Below, piece after piece: positions 1-6,342 of a DNA stretch of 8,830 bases (its first letter is position 1; every line of letters begins with the position of its first letter). Under the pieces are notes generated by a model. The model saw nothing but the letters and a program-made list of their open reading frames with translations. It was not told the origin of the DNA and did no database searches. Source of the stretch: Desulfatitalea sp. (GTDB taxonomy: Bacteria > Desulfobacterota > Desulfobacteria > Desulfobacterales > Desulfosarcinaceae); the NCBI GenBank assembly GCA_013041835.1, contig JABDRH010000427.1, positions 1-8,830 of the forward strand. Direction: 5' to 3'. The position numbers and the translations under genes are program-made.

Positions 1-9
1 CCGATCCAT

Positions 10-79
10 CTCACCCGGCTGCGTTACAAAAATACAGAATATCTCGATATTCTTTAATTTTTGTGCCTTGCCGGGTGAG
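10..79. repeat. Long near-perfect palindrome downstream of the EF-G gene
   Basis: A single dyad is centred between 44 and 45. The outer arms CTCACCCGGC (10-19) and GCCGGGTGAG (70-79) are exact inverted copies. The inner arms AGAATATC (36-43) and GATATTCT (46-53) are exact and separated by only two bases. ACAAAAA (26-32) pairs with TTTTTGT (58-64) after a one-base shift. Folded, it gives a stem about 30 bp long with a few internal mismatches. It lies 42 bases past the EF-G stop. A weaker A/T-only dyad (AAAAAT/ATTTTT) sits between them at about 94-112. No uridine-rich run directly follows the GC-rich arm on either strand, so a classical intrinsic terminator is not obvious. A dispersed REP- or MITE-like repeat, or an mRNA 3'-end stabilising hairpin, would fit equally well. 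Confidence 0.7.
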
Positions 80-121
80 CGCCTCGACACCTAAAAATGT
101 AAATTTATTTTTGCGCGAACC

Positions 122-2164
122 CTAAGCTTGGTCAAAATGGGAAAAATGCATGCTGAAGGTGCCGCGTCCCTGGGTGGCGGACCGCAGTGCGGTGGAGTAG
201 CCAAACATGCGGGCCAATGGCACACTGGCCATAATCGATTGGACACCGACTTTTGGAGCAATGGCGTCGATTTTACCTGAACGTGCATTGAGGTCGCCGA
301 TCACATCCCCCATGAACTCTTCGGGTACAATCACTTCGACCTTCATGATGGGATCGAGCAGGTAGCCCTGCGCCCCGGCCAACGCCTCGTTACAGGCCAT
401 CGCGGCGCTGACGCGATACGCCAGCTCGGACCCCTGGGACTCTTTGAATCCCGCACCCGTCAGCTCGACGGCCACATCCACGACCGGATAGCCCATGACC
501 GGACCGCTGCCCAGGCTCTCCATGACACCCTGCGCCACGGCATTGACAAAAACACCGGGTAACACAGTTTCATCCACTTTGCTGGTAAAATGGTTGCCCC
601 CGCCCCGTGATAGGGGATGGATCGTCAGGCGCACCTCGCCATAGTGACGCTGACCAGCCACTTCTTTGTCGAACACCGCTGTTCCCCCGGCCGCCTGGGC
701 AATGCTCTCTCGATACACCACCTGGGGTTTGCCCACATTGACCTGCGTATTGAACTCGCGCTGCATGCGGCTGATAATCACCTCCAGGTGAAGTTCACCC
801 ATGCCGGACAGGATCATCTGCCCGGTATCCTCATCCTGCTTCACCCGCAAGGTCGGGTCTTCATCCACGAACTTGCCGAGTACCTCCTGGAGCCTGTCCT
901 GGTCCGAATGGGTCTTGGGCTCCACGGCCACTGAAATGACCGGTTCATAAATCTCGATATTCTCCAAGAGCACCGGATGGTCGACCTGACACAAGGTTTC
1001 TCCGGTGGAAGATGCTTTCAGGCCCACAACACCAACGATGGCGCCGGCGCCAGCCACATCCAATCGCTCGCGTTTGTTGGCGTGCATTTGCAGCAAGCGC
1101 GACACCTTCTCCTTTCTCTTGCGAAAGGGATTGTACACCTCTTTGCCCGCTTCCAGACGTCCGCTGTAAACCCGCACAAAGGTCATTTTGCGAGTCTCCA
1201 TCATGGCGACCTTGAATATCAGGGCTGCCAACGGCATGTTGTCCTGAGGCGGACAGATCACCGGCGCGCCGCTTTCGGGATGAATGCCTTGCATGGGCGG
1301 CACATCGGCCGGACTGGGCAGATAGGCGATCACGGCATCCAGCAAGGGCTGTATGCCTTTATTCTTCAATGCGCTGCCGCACAGCACGGGGACTAATTTC
1401 AAAGCAATAACGGCCTTGCGCACGGCAGCCATGACGGTGGCTGTGTCAACGGGCGTTTCAGACAGATACGCCTCCATGATGCCGTCATCCACCTCGGCCA
1501 GGGTTTCCATCAACTGTTCCCGGTAGACGGTGACGCGATCCATCTCTTCGGCAGGAATCTCCTGGTCGCTGAAAGTCGCCCCCAGGTTGTCATCATCCCA
1601 GATGACAGCTTTCATGTGAATCAAATCGATGATCCCGCTAAATGACTCTTCGACCCCATACGGCAACTGAAGCACCAGGGGGGTGGCTTTGAGCCGCGTT
1701 TTGATCATCTCCACCGTGTTGAAAAAATCCGCGCCGATACGATCCAGTTTGTTGACGAAGGCCAGCTTGGGCACGTGATATTTATCGGCCTGCCGCCATA
1801 CGGTCTCCGACTGGGGCTCCACGCCGCCCACAGCACAAAAAACGCCGATAGCGCCGTCGAGAACCCGCAGGGAACGCTCCACCTCGATCGTGAAGTCCAC
1901 GTGTCCCGGCGTATCGATGATGTGGATGTCATGGCCTTTCCAGGGGCATGTGGTCACCGCCGAAGTAATCGTGATGCCGCGCTCCTGTTCGTCAACCATC
2001 CAATCCATGACCGCTTCGCCGTCATGCACTTCGCCGATCTTATGGGAACGCCCGGTATAGTAAAGAATGCGTTCGGATACCGTTGTCTTGCCGGCATCGA
2101 TATGCGCGATAATACCGATGTTGCGTATGTCATTTATCTTGGCTGTTTTCGTCATCGTACCCAC
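122..2164 (-). CDS. fusA: Elongation factor G family translational GTPase, likely paralog
   Basis: This is a full-length EF-G-like GTPase of 680 residues (E. coli EF-G has about 704), expected in the cytosol on the ribosome. GTPase motifs are intact: AHIDAGKT (20-27), the switch I region ending [10 protein letters not shown] (60-69), DTPGHVDF (84-91), NKLD (138-141) and GSALKNKG (263-270). Domain III has [11 protein letters not shown] (452-462) and domain V ends near [10 protein letters not shown] (653-662). By ungapped comparison from memory with E. coli EF-G, both domain IV tip loops differ: SGGRGQYG corresponds to VAGQRHYG (502-509) and the YHDVDSS loop to FKESQGS (573-579), putting Lys574 where E. 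coli has His583. That and its place outside a ribosomal-protein operon suggest a specialised EF-G paralog. The GTG start has GAGGTGG seven bases upstream and overlaps the preceding gene by 13 bases; an ATG at 2155, making an ATGA overlap with that gene's stop, is the alternative start. Confidence 0.93.
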   Translation of the reverse strand: MGTMTKTAKINDIRNIGIIAHIDAGKTTVSERILYYTGRSHKIGEVHDGEAVMDWMVDEQERGITITSAVTTCPWKGHDIHIIDTPGHVDFTIEVERSLRVLDGAIGVFCAVGGVEPQSETVWRQADKYHVPKLAFVNKLDRIGADFFNTVEMIKTRLKATPLVLQLPYGVEESFSGIIDLIHMKAVIWDDDNLGATFSDQEIPAEEMDRVTVYREQLMETLAEVDDGIMEAYLSETPVDTATVMAAVRKAVIALKLVPVLCGSALKNKGIQPLLDAVIAYLPSPADVPPMQGIHPESGAPVICPPQDNMPLAALIFKVAMMETRKMTFVRVYSGRLEAGKEVYNPFRKRKEKVSRLLQMHANKRERLDVAGAGAIVGVVGLKASSTGETLCQVDHPVLLENIEIYEPVISVAVEPKTHSDQDRLQEVLGKFVDEDPTLRVKQDEDTGQMILSGMGELHLEVIISRMQREFNTQVNVGKPQVVYRESIAQAAGGTAVFDKEVAGQRHYGEVRLTIHPLSRGGGNHFTSKVDETVLPGVFVNAVAQGVMESLGSGPVMGYPVVDVAVELTGAGFKESQGSELAYRVSAAMACNEALAGAQGYLLDPIMKVEVIVPEEFMGDVIGDLNARSGKIDAIAPKVGVQSIMASVPLARMFGYSTALRSATQGRGTFSMHFSHFDQA

Positions 2165-2730
2165 ATCATATCCACCTCAAATGGATCTTGAAGATCCACA
2201 TGGCCGGCCAAGGTCTCGGCTTCCCGGCCATCGATGAGAAATTTAACCGATCGAATCGACGTCACGTTCATGACCAGGGTGTTGACCACCGAATAAATGG
2301 ACAGCAGTTCCGCTCTGATCCCGCCCGGGTGCGCGGCAAATGATTCAGAAGCAAAATCCACAATCGCCTTGCCTTTGTCCGTGATAAAAAAGGCGCTGAG
2401 CAACGCATCTTTAGGCAACGTGCGCCCCCCCGCGCCCTGTTGTGGCCCTGAAACCAGTTGCGCCACCAGCCAGCGTCCGAAAACCGTATCGTCTACCGGT
2501 GGGGCCATCACGCGCTGCTCGGCGACCAAGTACGCTTCGTCCCGCTGATCGCTGAAATAAAGATGCACCACCCTTTCTTCGGCCACGGGCATGGGCAAAG
2601 ATTCGCCGCTTTCAACCCCTGTCGGCTTTGGGTTGGATTGGTGCGCCATCCACCATCCAGCCAGCATCGCCACGACGATGATCACTGCAAACAGTGGCAA
2701 CTTGGGCAGCAAACGCTCGCTTCGGCGCAC
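2152..2730 (-). CDS. GerMN-domain protein, membrane anchored
   Basis: A 192-residue protein. The N-terminus is basic ([10 protein letters not shown]), then a hydrophobic segment at about 11-27 serves as a signal anchor or uncleaved signal. There is no lipobox cysteine. A low-complexity linker at about 30-50 leads to a GerMN domain from about 52 to 184. Its landmarks are VHLYFSD (55-61), the [14 protein letters not shown] stretch (124-137), the helix [12 protein letters not shown] (141-152) and [21 protein letters not shown] (164-184). GerMN domains occur in the Bacillus spore protein GerM and in many non-sporulating bacteria, usually as extracytoplasmic proteins without a known reaction. The GTG start is chosen because GGAGG lies seven bases upstream (2738-2742). 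It is the first gene of a two-gene unit with the EF-G gene, whose start lies inside this gene's last codons. The domain call is firm; the role is unknown. Confidence 0.85.
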   Translation of the reverse strand: MRRSERLLPKLPLFAVIIVVAMLAGWWMAHQSNPKPTGVESGESLPMPVAEERVVHLYFSDQRDEAYLVAEQRVMAPPVDDTVFGRWLVAQLVSGPQQGAGGRTLPKDALLSAFFITDKGKAIVDFASESFAAHPGGIRAELLSIYSVVNTLVMNVTSIRSVKFLIDGREAETLAGHVDLQDPFEVDMMWVR

Positions 2731-2737
2731 CAGTCAG

Positions 2738-2742
2738 CCTCC
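2738..2742 (-). promoter_or_regulatory. Shine-Dalgarno site deciding the GTG start of the GerMN gene
   Basis: On the minus strand GGAGG is followed by seven bases and then GTG (2728-2730). No comparably placed ATG exists, which supports the GTG start. Confidence 0.6.
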
Positions 2743-2771
2743 ATAGGGTTCGTATCCTCAATCGGCGCATC

Positions 2772-2800
2772 TTTCTAAGCCAGTTGTCATGGCTTGTCAA
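2772..2800 (-). promoter_or_regulatory. Sigma70-type promoter for the GerMN/EF-G operon
   Basis: On the minus strand a perfect -35 hexamer TTGACA (2795-2800) is followed by exactly 17 bases and a -10 hexamer TAGAAA (2772-2777), four of six consensus matches. Transcription would begin near 2765 and leave a leader of about 35 bases before the GTG at 2730. This is the best promoter match seen in the window. Confidence 0.6.
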
Positions 2801-2840
2801 GGGAGACGCTTGCCCCCAACCTATTTCTAATAATGACGAA

Positions 2841-2846
2841 TATAAT
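2841..2846 (+). promoter_or_regulatory. Weak -10 candidate for the parA operon
   Basis: A perfect TATAAT occurs 129 bases before the chosen parA start, but no TTGACA-like hexamer lies 16-18 bases upstream. The surrounding DNA is AT-rich, so a chance match is quite possible. No better plus-strand promoter was found in 2800-2974. Confidence 0.2.
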
Positions 2847-2885
2847 GTTGAATCAAATTGTTAAAGGAAAGGCTTGCAAAACCCA

Positions 2886-2953
2886 GAATAATAGAATAAC
2901 GTCCGAACAGAAGTGTTCATATTTTCGGGTATTCGTCTATTCGGACATTCTTC
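2886..2953. promoter_or_regulatory. 8-bp phased TTC/GAA array, candidate RHH operator or partition site
   Basis: Five contiguous octamers of the form NNTTCNNN occupy 2914-2953, with TTC at 2916, 2924, 2932, 2940 and 2948; two of them begin TATTCG. Upstream, GAA (the same triplet on the other strand) occurs at 2886, 2894 and 2910, also in an 8-bp phase but with one position (2902) missing. The dyads GAACA/TGTTC (2905-2918) and GTCCGAA/TTCGGAC (2901-2907 with 2940-2946) lie within it. Ribbon-helix-helix partition proteins such as ParG and omega bind short tandem repeats of 7-8 bp period upstream of their parA-type gene, so position and period both fit the small RHH-like gene of this operon. Function is inferred; only the spacing is seen. 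Confidence 0.45.
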
Positions 2954-2966
2954 CATCTATTGAAAG

Positions 2967-2984
2967 TGCGGACGATGCGGACAA
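2967..2984 (+). repeat. Tandem 9-bp direct repeat across the parA start
   Basis: TGCGGACGA is followed immediately by TGCGGACAA, so TGCGGAC is repeated with a 9-bp period. The copies flank and include the first base of the chosen ATG. It may be a second operator element or simple coding chance. Confidence 0.3.
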
Positions 2985-3769
2985 TAGCAGTTGCCATGGC
3001 CAAAGGCGGTGTGGGCAAGACCACGACAGCGGTCAATCTTGCCCATGGGCTGGCCATGCAGGGCAAGCGGGTGCTGTTGGTGGATTGCGACACCCAGGAC
3101 CAGGTGGCCAAGTTTCTGGGGGTCAAGCCGGCCTATGGCCTTTACGAATTTGTCACCGGCCGTAACGGTGATGGACGACCTTTGGCAAAAATGGAAACCA
3201 TTCACCGCGCCAGGGAAAATCTGTGGGTCTTGGCCGGGGGCATCAAGCTGGTGGAGCTGAAACACTGGCTGGGAGAGCAGCCTCGGGAACAGCGGCACAA
3301 CCTGTTGGGCCAGTCACTGGTGCCCAAGGGCGACCGTCTCGATTTTTTAATCTTTGATTGCGCGCCGGGCTGGGACATTCTCAGCGTCAATATTCTCATG
3401 GCGGTCCAGGAGATACTCTGCCCGGTATCGTTGCAAGCGCCGGCCCTGGAGGGGCTCAAAACCTTCTTCGGTTACCTGATATCGGCCCAGAAACAAAACA
3501 ACGCCCTTAACCTGAAGTATATCCTGCCCACCCTCTTCGACCGCCGTACCCGACAGAGCTTCGACATTTACGGCCGTTTAAAACGGCTATTCACGCGACA
3601 GATCTGTCACCCCATTCGCTACAATGTGCGCTTGTCCGAAGCGCCGGCCCACGGAAAAACCATTTTTGAATACGACCGTCAAGCCAGCGGCGCCCAAGAT
3701 TATCAAAAGCTTACCAGGAGGCTCATCGATGACGGCATCCGAGCAGAGCAAACCCCCCGATTTTTTTGA
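2975..3769 (+). CDS. parA: ParA/Soj-family partition or positioning ATPase
   Basis: A 264-residue deviant-Walker ATPase of the ParA/MinD class. The Walker A box KGGVGKTT spans 10-17 with the class-specific first lysine. The A' motif LLVDCDTQ is at 34-41 (Asp39) and the Walker B strand LIFDCAPG at 125-132 (Asp128). The C-terminal stretch IRYNVRLSEAPAHGKTIFEY (214-233) is typical of ParA proteins. There is no N-terminal helix-turn-helix extension, so it matches the short ParA forms (Soj, ParF, delta) that cycle on nucleoid DNA under control of a partner. The ATG start gives a protein beginning MRTIAVAMAKGG, normal for the family. In-frame TTG (2960) and GTG (2966) lie just upstream, and no strong Shine-Dalgarno sequence favours any of them. 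The next gene starts inside this one. Whether it partitions DNA or positions another cargo cannot be told from sequence. Confidence 0.9.
   Translation: MRTIAVAMAKGGVGKTTTAVNLAHGLAMQGKRVLLVDCDTQDQVAKFLGVKPAYGLYEFVTGRNGDGRPLAKMETIHRARENLWVLAGGIKLVELKHWLGEQPREQRHNLLGQSLVPKGDRLDFLIFDCAPGWDILSVNILMAVQEILCPVSLQAPALEGLKTFFGYLISAQKQNNALNLKYILPTLFDRRTRQSFDIYGRLKRLFTRQICHPIRYNVRLSEAPAHGKTIFEYDRQASGAQDYQKLTRRLIDDGIRAEQTPRFF
3716..3721 (+). promoter_or_regulatory. Shine-Dalgarno site for the small RHH-like gene, inside parA
   Basis: A full AGGAGG is followed by seven bases and ATG at 3729. This sets the start of the 98-residue protein within the parA coding sequence, in preference to a longer in-frame reading. 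Confidence 0.75.
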
Positions 3770-4025
3770 GGAGCATCGCGTAGATCCGGTCTCCGCGGTC
3801 ACTGCCTCAAAAAAGCCGGCGCCCTCACCACCCAAGAAAAAAGCCGGCTTTTATCTGACCGAATCGTTATTGAACCGGCTTGACCGCAGTTTCCACGAAA
3901 TGAAGCTGGCCGGTGTACCCATTGAGAATAAGTCCGCATTGGTGGAAAAGGCCCTAATATTTGCGTTAAACGACCTTGAAATGGGTCAGGCCAGTCTGAT
4001 ACTTAAGGGCCTCGTCATAAAATAA
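3729..4025 (+). CDS. Small ribbon-helix-helix-like ParA partner protein
   Basis: A 98-residue protein overlapping the end of parA by 41 bases. The first 35 or so residues look disordered: acidic, then basic and proline-rich (KKPAPSPPKKK, 28-38). The rest fits a ribbon-helix-helix fold. A short strand KAGFYLT (38-44) comes first, then an amphipathic helix ESLLNRLDRSFHEMK (45-59), a turn, and a second helix from NKSALVEKALIFALNDLE (67-84). The N-K-S-A-L-V cap of helix two resembles the cap seen in CopG/ParG/Arc proteins. Type Ib partition loci encode this kind of DNA-binding partner directly after parA, with a flexible N-terminal tail that stimulates the ATPase; Arg17 is the only arginine in this tail. 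The fold call rests on pattern, not on a profile search. A phased repeat array upstream of parA is its likely target. Confidence 0.7.
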   Translation: MTASEQSKPPDFFEEHRVDPVSAVTASKKPAPSPPKKKAGFYLTESLLNRLDRSFHEMKLAGVPIENKSALVEKALIFALNDLEMGQASLILKGLVIK

Positions 4026-4048
4026 CCTATCATCCGGAGAAACCACTA

Positions 4049-5119
4049 TTGAAACCGGTATCAGGTCATCTTGAAATCATGGACCGCGGCTTTGGATTCC
4101 TTCGCAACATCGAACATAATTTTGCGCCACAGCCCGCGGACACGTTCGTTCCCGCCGCAATGATCAACAGCCACAACCTTCGCGAAGGCCTATTCATCGA
4201 AGGCAGTGGCGTAAAAGGCAACGGCAAGAACAACAATTTGAAACTCCATCACATTGCCACGCTCAATGGCCTTTCGCCGGCAGCCTACGCAGCCGTGAAG
4301 CCACTGCAAAGCGGGGTCAGCATCAATCCTTCCAATCGATTCATCCTGACCCAAAACGATAAGGATCTGATGGGCAAGGCATTGGACGCGATCGTGCCGA
4401 TGGGACGCGGCCAGCGCGGTCTGATCATTGCCCCGCCCAAAACCGGCAAGACCACCATCCTGCAGCACATGGCCAACGCCATTATCACCAACCACGCGGA
4501 TGTGGCCATCTTCGTACTCCTTGTCGATGAGCGCCCGGAAGAAGTTACCGATTTCAAACGCGGCATCCACCAGGCCCGCGTTCTGGCTTCGTCGGCCGAC
4601 CAAAGCATCGCCCAGCATATGCGCATGACCCGCCTGGCCATGAACACAGCCATCCGCTGCACGGAAGCCGGCCGGGATGTAGTGGTGCTCATCGATTCCC
4701 TGACCCGCATGGCCCGCGCCTTCAACACCGAAACACCGAGTCACGGCCGGACCATGACCGGCGGCCTGGGCGCCAATGCGCTGGAGATCCCACGGCAAAT
4801 CTTTGGTGCGGCGCGTAATTTGGAAGGGGGCGGCTCGTTAACCATCATGGCTACCATTCTCATCGATACCGGCAGCCGTATGGACGATATCATCTACCAG
4901 GAATTCAAAGGCACCGGCAACCTGGATCTGGTGCTCAGCCGGCCGTGTGCCGAACGGCGGGTGTGGCCGGCCATCGACATCAAGGCCTCCGGCACCCGGA
5001 AGGAAGAACTGCTGTTGAACAAAGCGGATTATAAAGTGGCGATCGATATCCGGCGCGCCCTGGCCAAGCTGGATACGGTGGGGGCCATGGAGGCACTTCT
5101 GACGCACCTTAAGGGATGA
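4049..5119 (+). CDS. rho: Rho transcription terminator paralog lacking the N-terminal helical domain
   Basis: A 356-residue Rho-type hexameric RNA helicase, against 419 in E. coli. It begins directly at the cold-shock-like RNA-binding domain (SGHLEIMDRGFGFLRN, 5-20) and lacks the roughly 47-residue N-terminal helix bundle. The motor looks intact: P-loop APPKTGKT (128-135), catalytic DERPEE (160-165), Walker B VLIDSLTR (213-220), arginine-finger segment SGTRKEE (314-320). Compared from memory with E. coli, Q-loop Lys283 is Arg234 and R-loop Lys326 is Arg277, both conservative. The cold-shock aromatic Tyr80 is Phe33, and Tyr110 appears to be lost. The C-terminus is also short. The TTG start follows GGAGA (4036-4040) by eight bases; a later ATG at 4079 would cut the RNA-binding domain. 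Its stop overlaps the transporter start. Probably an accessory Rho in addition to a housekeeping copy elsewhere. Confidence 0.9.
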   Translation: MKPVSGHLEIMDRGFGFLRNIEHNFAPQPADTFVPAAMINSHNLREGLFIEGSGVKGNGKNNNLKLHHIATLNGLSPAAYAAVKPLQSGVSINPSNRFILTQNDKDLMGKALDAIVPMGRGQRGLIIAPPKTGKTTILQHMANAIITNHADVAIFVLLVDERPEEVTDFKRGIHQARVLASSADQSIAQHMRMTRLAMNTAIRCTEAGRDVVVLIDSLTRMARAFNTETPSHGRTMTGGLGANALEIPRQIFGAARNLEGGGSLTIMATILIDTGSRMDDIIYQEFKGTGNLDLVLSRPCAERRVWPAIDIKASGTRKEELLLNKADYKVAIDIRRALAKLDTVGAMEALLTHLKG

Positions 5120-6321
5120 TCATGGTTTTCGGCTTGCGTTTCAACCGTATGGAACTGGCCGGCTCGCTAGGCGACCTGGGAACGCTGTTGCCCCTGTCGA
5201 TCGGCATGATTCTGGTCAACGGGCTCAATCCCGTGGGGCTTTACTGCGGCGTAGGGCTCTTTTATATCTGCTCGGGCCTTTATTTTCGGGTCACTTCTCC
5301 GGTGGAGCCAATGAAAGTGGTCAGCGCTTACGCCCTGACCACCGGCGTGGCCGCCGCGCAGATCCAGGCCTCCGCCCTGTGGCTTTTTTTCTTTCTTCTG
5401 CTCATCGGACTGAGCGGCCTGATGGCGCCCATCAGCCGGTATATTCCCAAACCGGTGGTGCGCGGCGTGCAGTTGTCCACCGGGGTGTTGTTGGTGACCC
5501 AGGGGTTCAAATTCATGCTCGGCACGACAGAGTTCCAGCGGCTGCAGCATGCCGCCGAGCCTTATCTGACACATCAAACCGTCGGCCCGCTGCCGGTGGG
5601 CGTTCTCATCGGCGGTCTATTGGGCATTATGACCCTGCTGTTGCTGAACAACCGGCGCCTGCCGGCCGCCATCGCGGTGGTCTGCGGCGGCCTGGTCGTC
5701 GGACTGTTACTAGGCGCCGGCGAAGGTTTGGGCGGATTACGCCCCGGCTTTCACGCGCCGACATTGCTCCCCTTCGGCTTTCCCTCGGCCGATGCGTTCG
5801 CCGTGGCCCTGGCGGTGCTGGCCCTGCCCCAACTGCCCATGACCATTGGCAACGCCGTCATTGCCAATGCCGATCTGTCGATTCAATACTTTCCCCAAAA
5901 CGGACGGCGCGTCACGCAGCGCGCCTTATGCCTGAGCATGGCCGCCGCCAATCTAGGCGCCTTCTTGCTCGGCGGCATGCCCATGTGCCACGGCGCGGGC
6001 GGCCTCGCCTCCCGCTATCGCTTCGGCGCCCGCACCGGAGCCTCCAACTTGATCATTGGCGCCGCCTTTGTGTTGATTCCCCTTCTTTTCGGAGAGGATG
6101 TGCTGGCCTTGGTCTCCCTGCTGCCCATGTCGGCGCTGGGGGTTTTGCTTGTTTTCGCGGGCGCCCAACTCGCCCTGACGATTCTCGATCTGCAGACGCG
6201 CAAAGCCCTCTTTGTGCCGGTCGTGATGTTGGGCATCACACTGGCGTCCAACCTGGCCGCGGGTTTTTTGGTGGGGATCGCCCTGGCATACGTTCTGCGC
6301 TCTGAGAAGCTGATGGTGTAG
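5116..6321 (+). CDS. MOT1-family sulfate/molybdate transporter
   Basis: A 401-residue, strongly hydrophobic inner-membrane protein with about ten to twelve predicted membrane segments. Signature stretches match the MOT1 branch of the SulP-like transporters: ELAGSLGDLGTLLPL (13-27), PQLPMTIGNAVIANADLS (238-255) and GGMPMCHGAGGLASRYRFGA (286-305). There is no C-terminal STAS domain, as usual for MOT1 and unlike classical SulP sulfate permeases. The substrate is therefore molybdate or sulfate; the sequence cannot decide. The ATG at 5116 shares ATGA with the rho stop codon, which implies translational coupling. A second ATG at 5122 has AAGGG six bases upstream and could be the true start, removing two residues. 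It is the last gene of the parA-rho operon and ends 21 bases from the convergent DUF3141 gene; no clear terminator hairpin lies between them. Confidence 0.88.
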   Translation: MIMVFGLRFNRMELAGSLGDLGTLLPLSIGMILVNGLNPVGLYCGVGLFYICSGLYFRVTSPVEPMKVVSAYALTTGVAAAQIQASALWLFFFLLLIGLSGLMAPISRYIPKPVVRGVQLSTGVLLVTQGFKFMLGTTEFQRLQHAAEPYLTHQTVGPLPVGVLIGGLLGIMTLLLLNNRRLPAAIAVVCGGLVVGLLLGAGEGLGGLRPGFHAPTLLPFGFPSADAFAVALAVLALPQLPMTIGNAVIANADLSIQYFPQNGRRVTQRALCLSMAAANLGAFLLGGMPMCHGAGGLASRYRFGARTGASNLIIGAAFVLIPLLFGEDVLALVSLLPMSALGVLLVFAGAQLALTILDLQTRKALFVPVVMLGITLASNLAAGFLVGIALAYVLRSEKLMV

Positions 6322-6342
6322 CCGCCCGCTTGTCAACGCGCA

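Noticed and set aside
617..1396. Open frames on the plus strand within the EF-G region
   Set aside because: They run opposite a full-length, motif-complete EF-G gene, show no recognisable domain and are explained by antisense codon bias.
1775..2191. 138-residue plus-strand open frame opposite the EF-G N-terminus
   Set aside because: Antisense shadow of the conserved G domain, with no family signature.
2874..2897. TTGCAA ... TAGAAT as a plus-strand promoter for parA
   Set aside because: The spacing is 12 bases, far from the 16-18 needed for a sigma70 promoter.
2905..2918. GAACA/TGTTC dyad read as a Gram-positive-type LexA (SOS) box
   Set aside because: The GAAC and GTTC halves are six bases apart, not the four of the Bacillus-type box, and neighbouring genes are not DNA-repair genes. 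It is better explained as part of the phased TTC/GAA array.
4190..4798. 202-residue minus-strand open frame opposite rho
   Set aside because: Glycine- and histidine-rich composition is typical of antisense readings of a GC-rich gene; rho on the other strand has full motif support.
5379..6305. 308-residue plus-strand frame inside the transporter gene
   Set aside because: Very arginine-rich, no domain; it is the alternate frame of the MOT1 gene, which has clear family motifs.
6322..6342. Bidirectional terminator between the convergent transporter and DUF3141 genes
   Set aside because: The 21-base gap has no convincing stem-loop or T-run; termination must occur elsewhere or by Rho.
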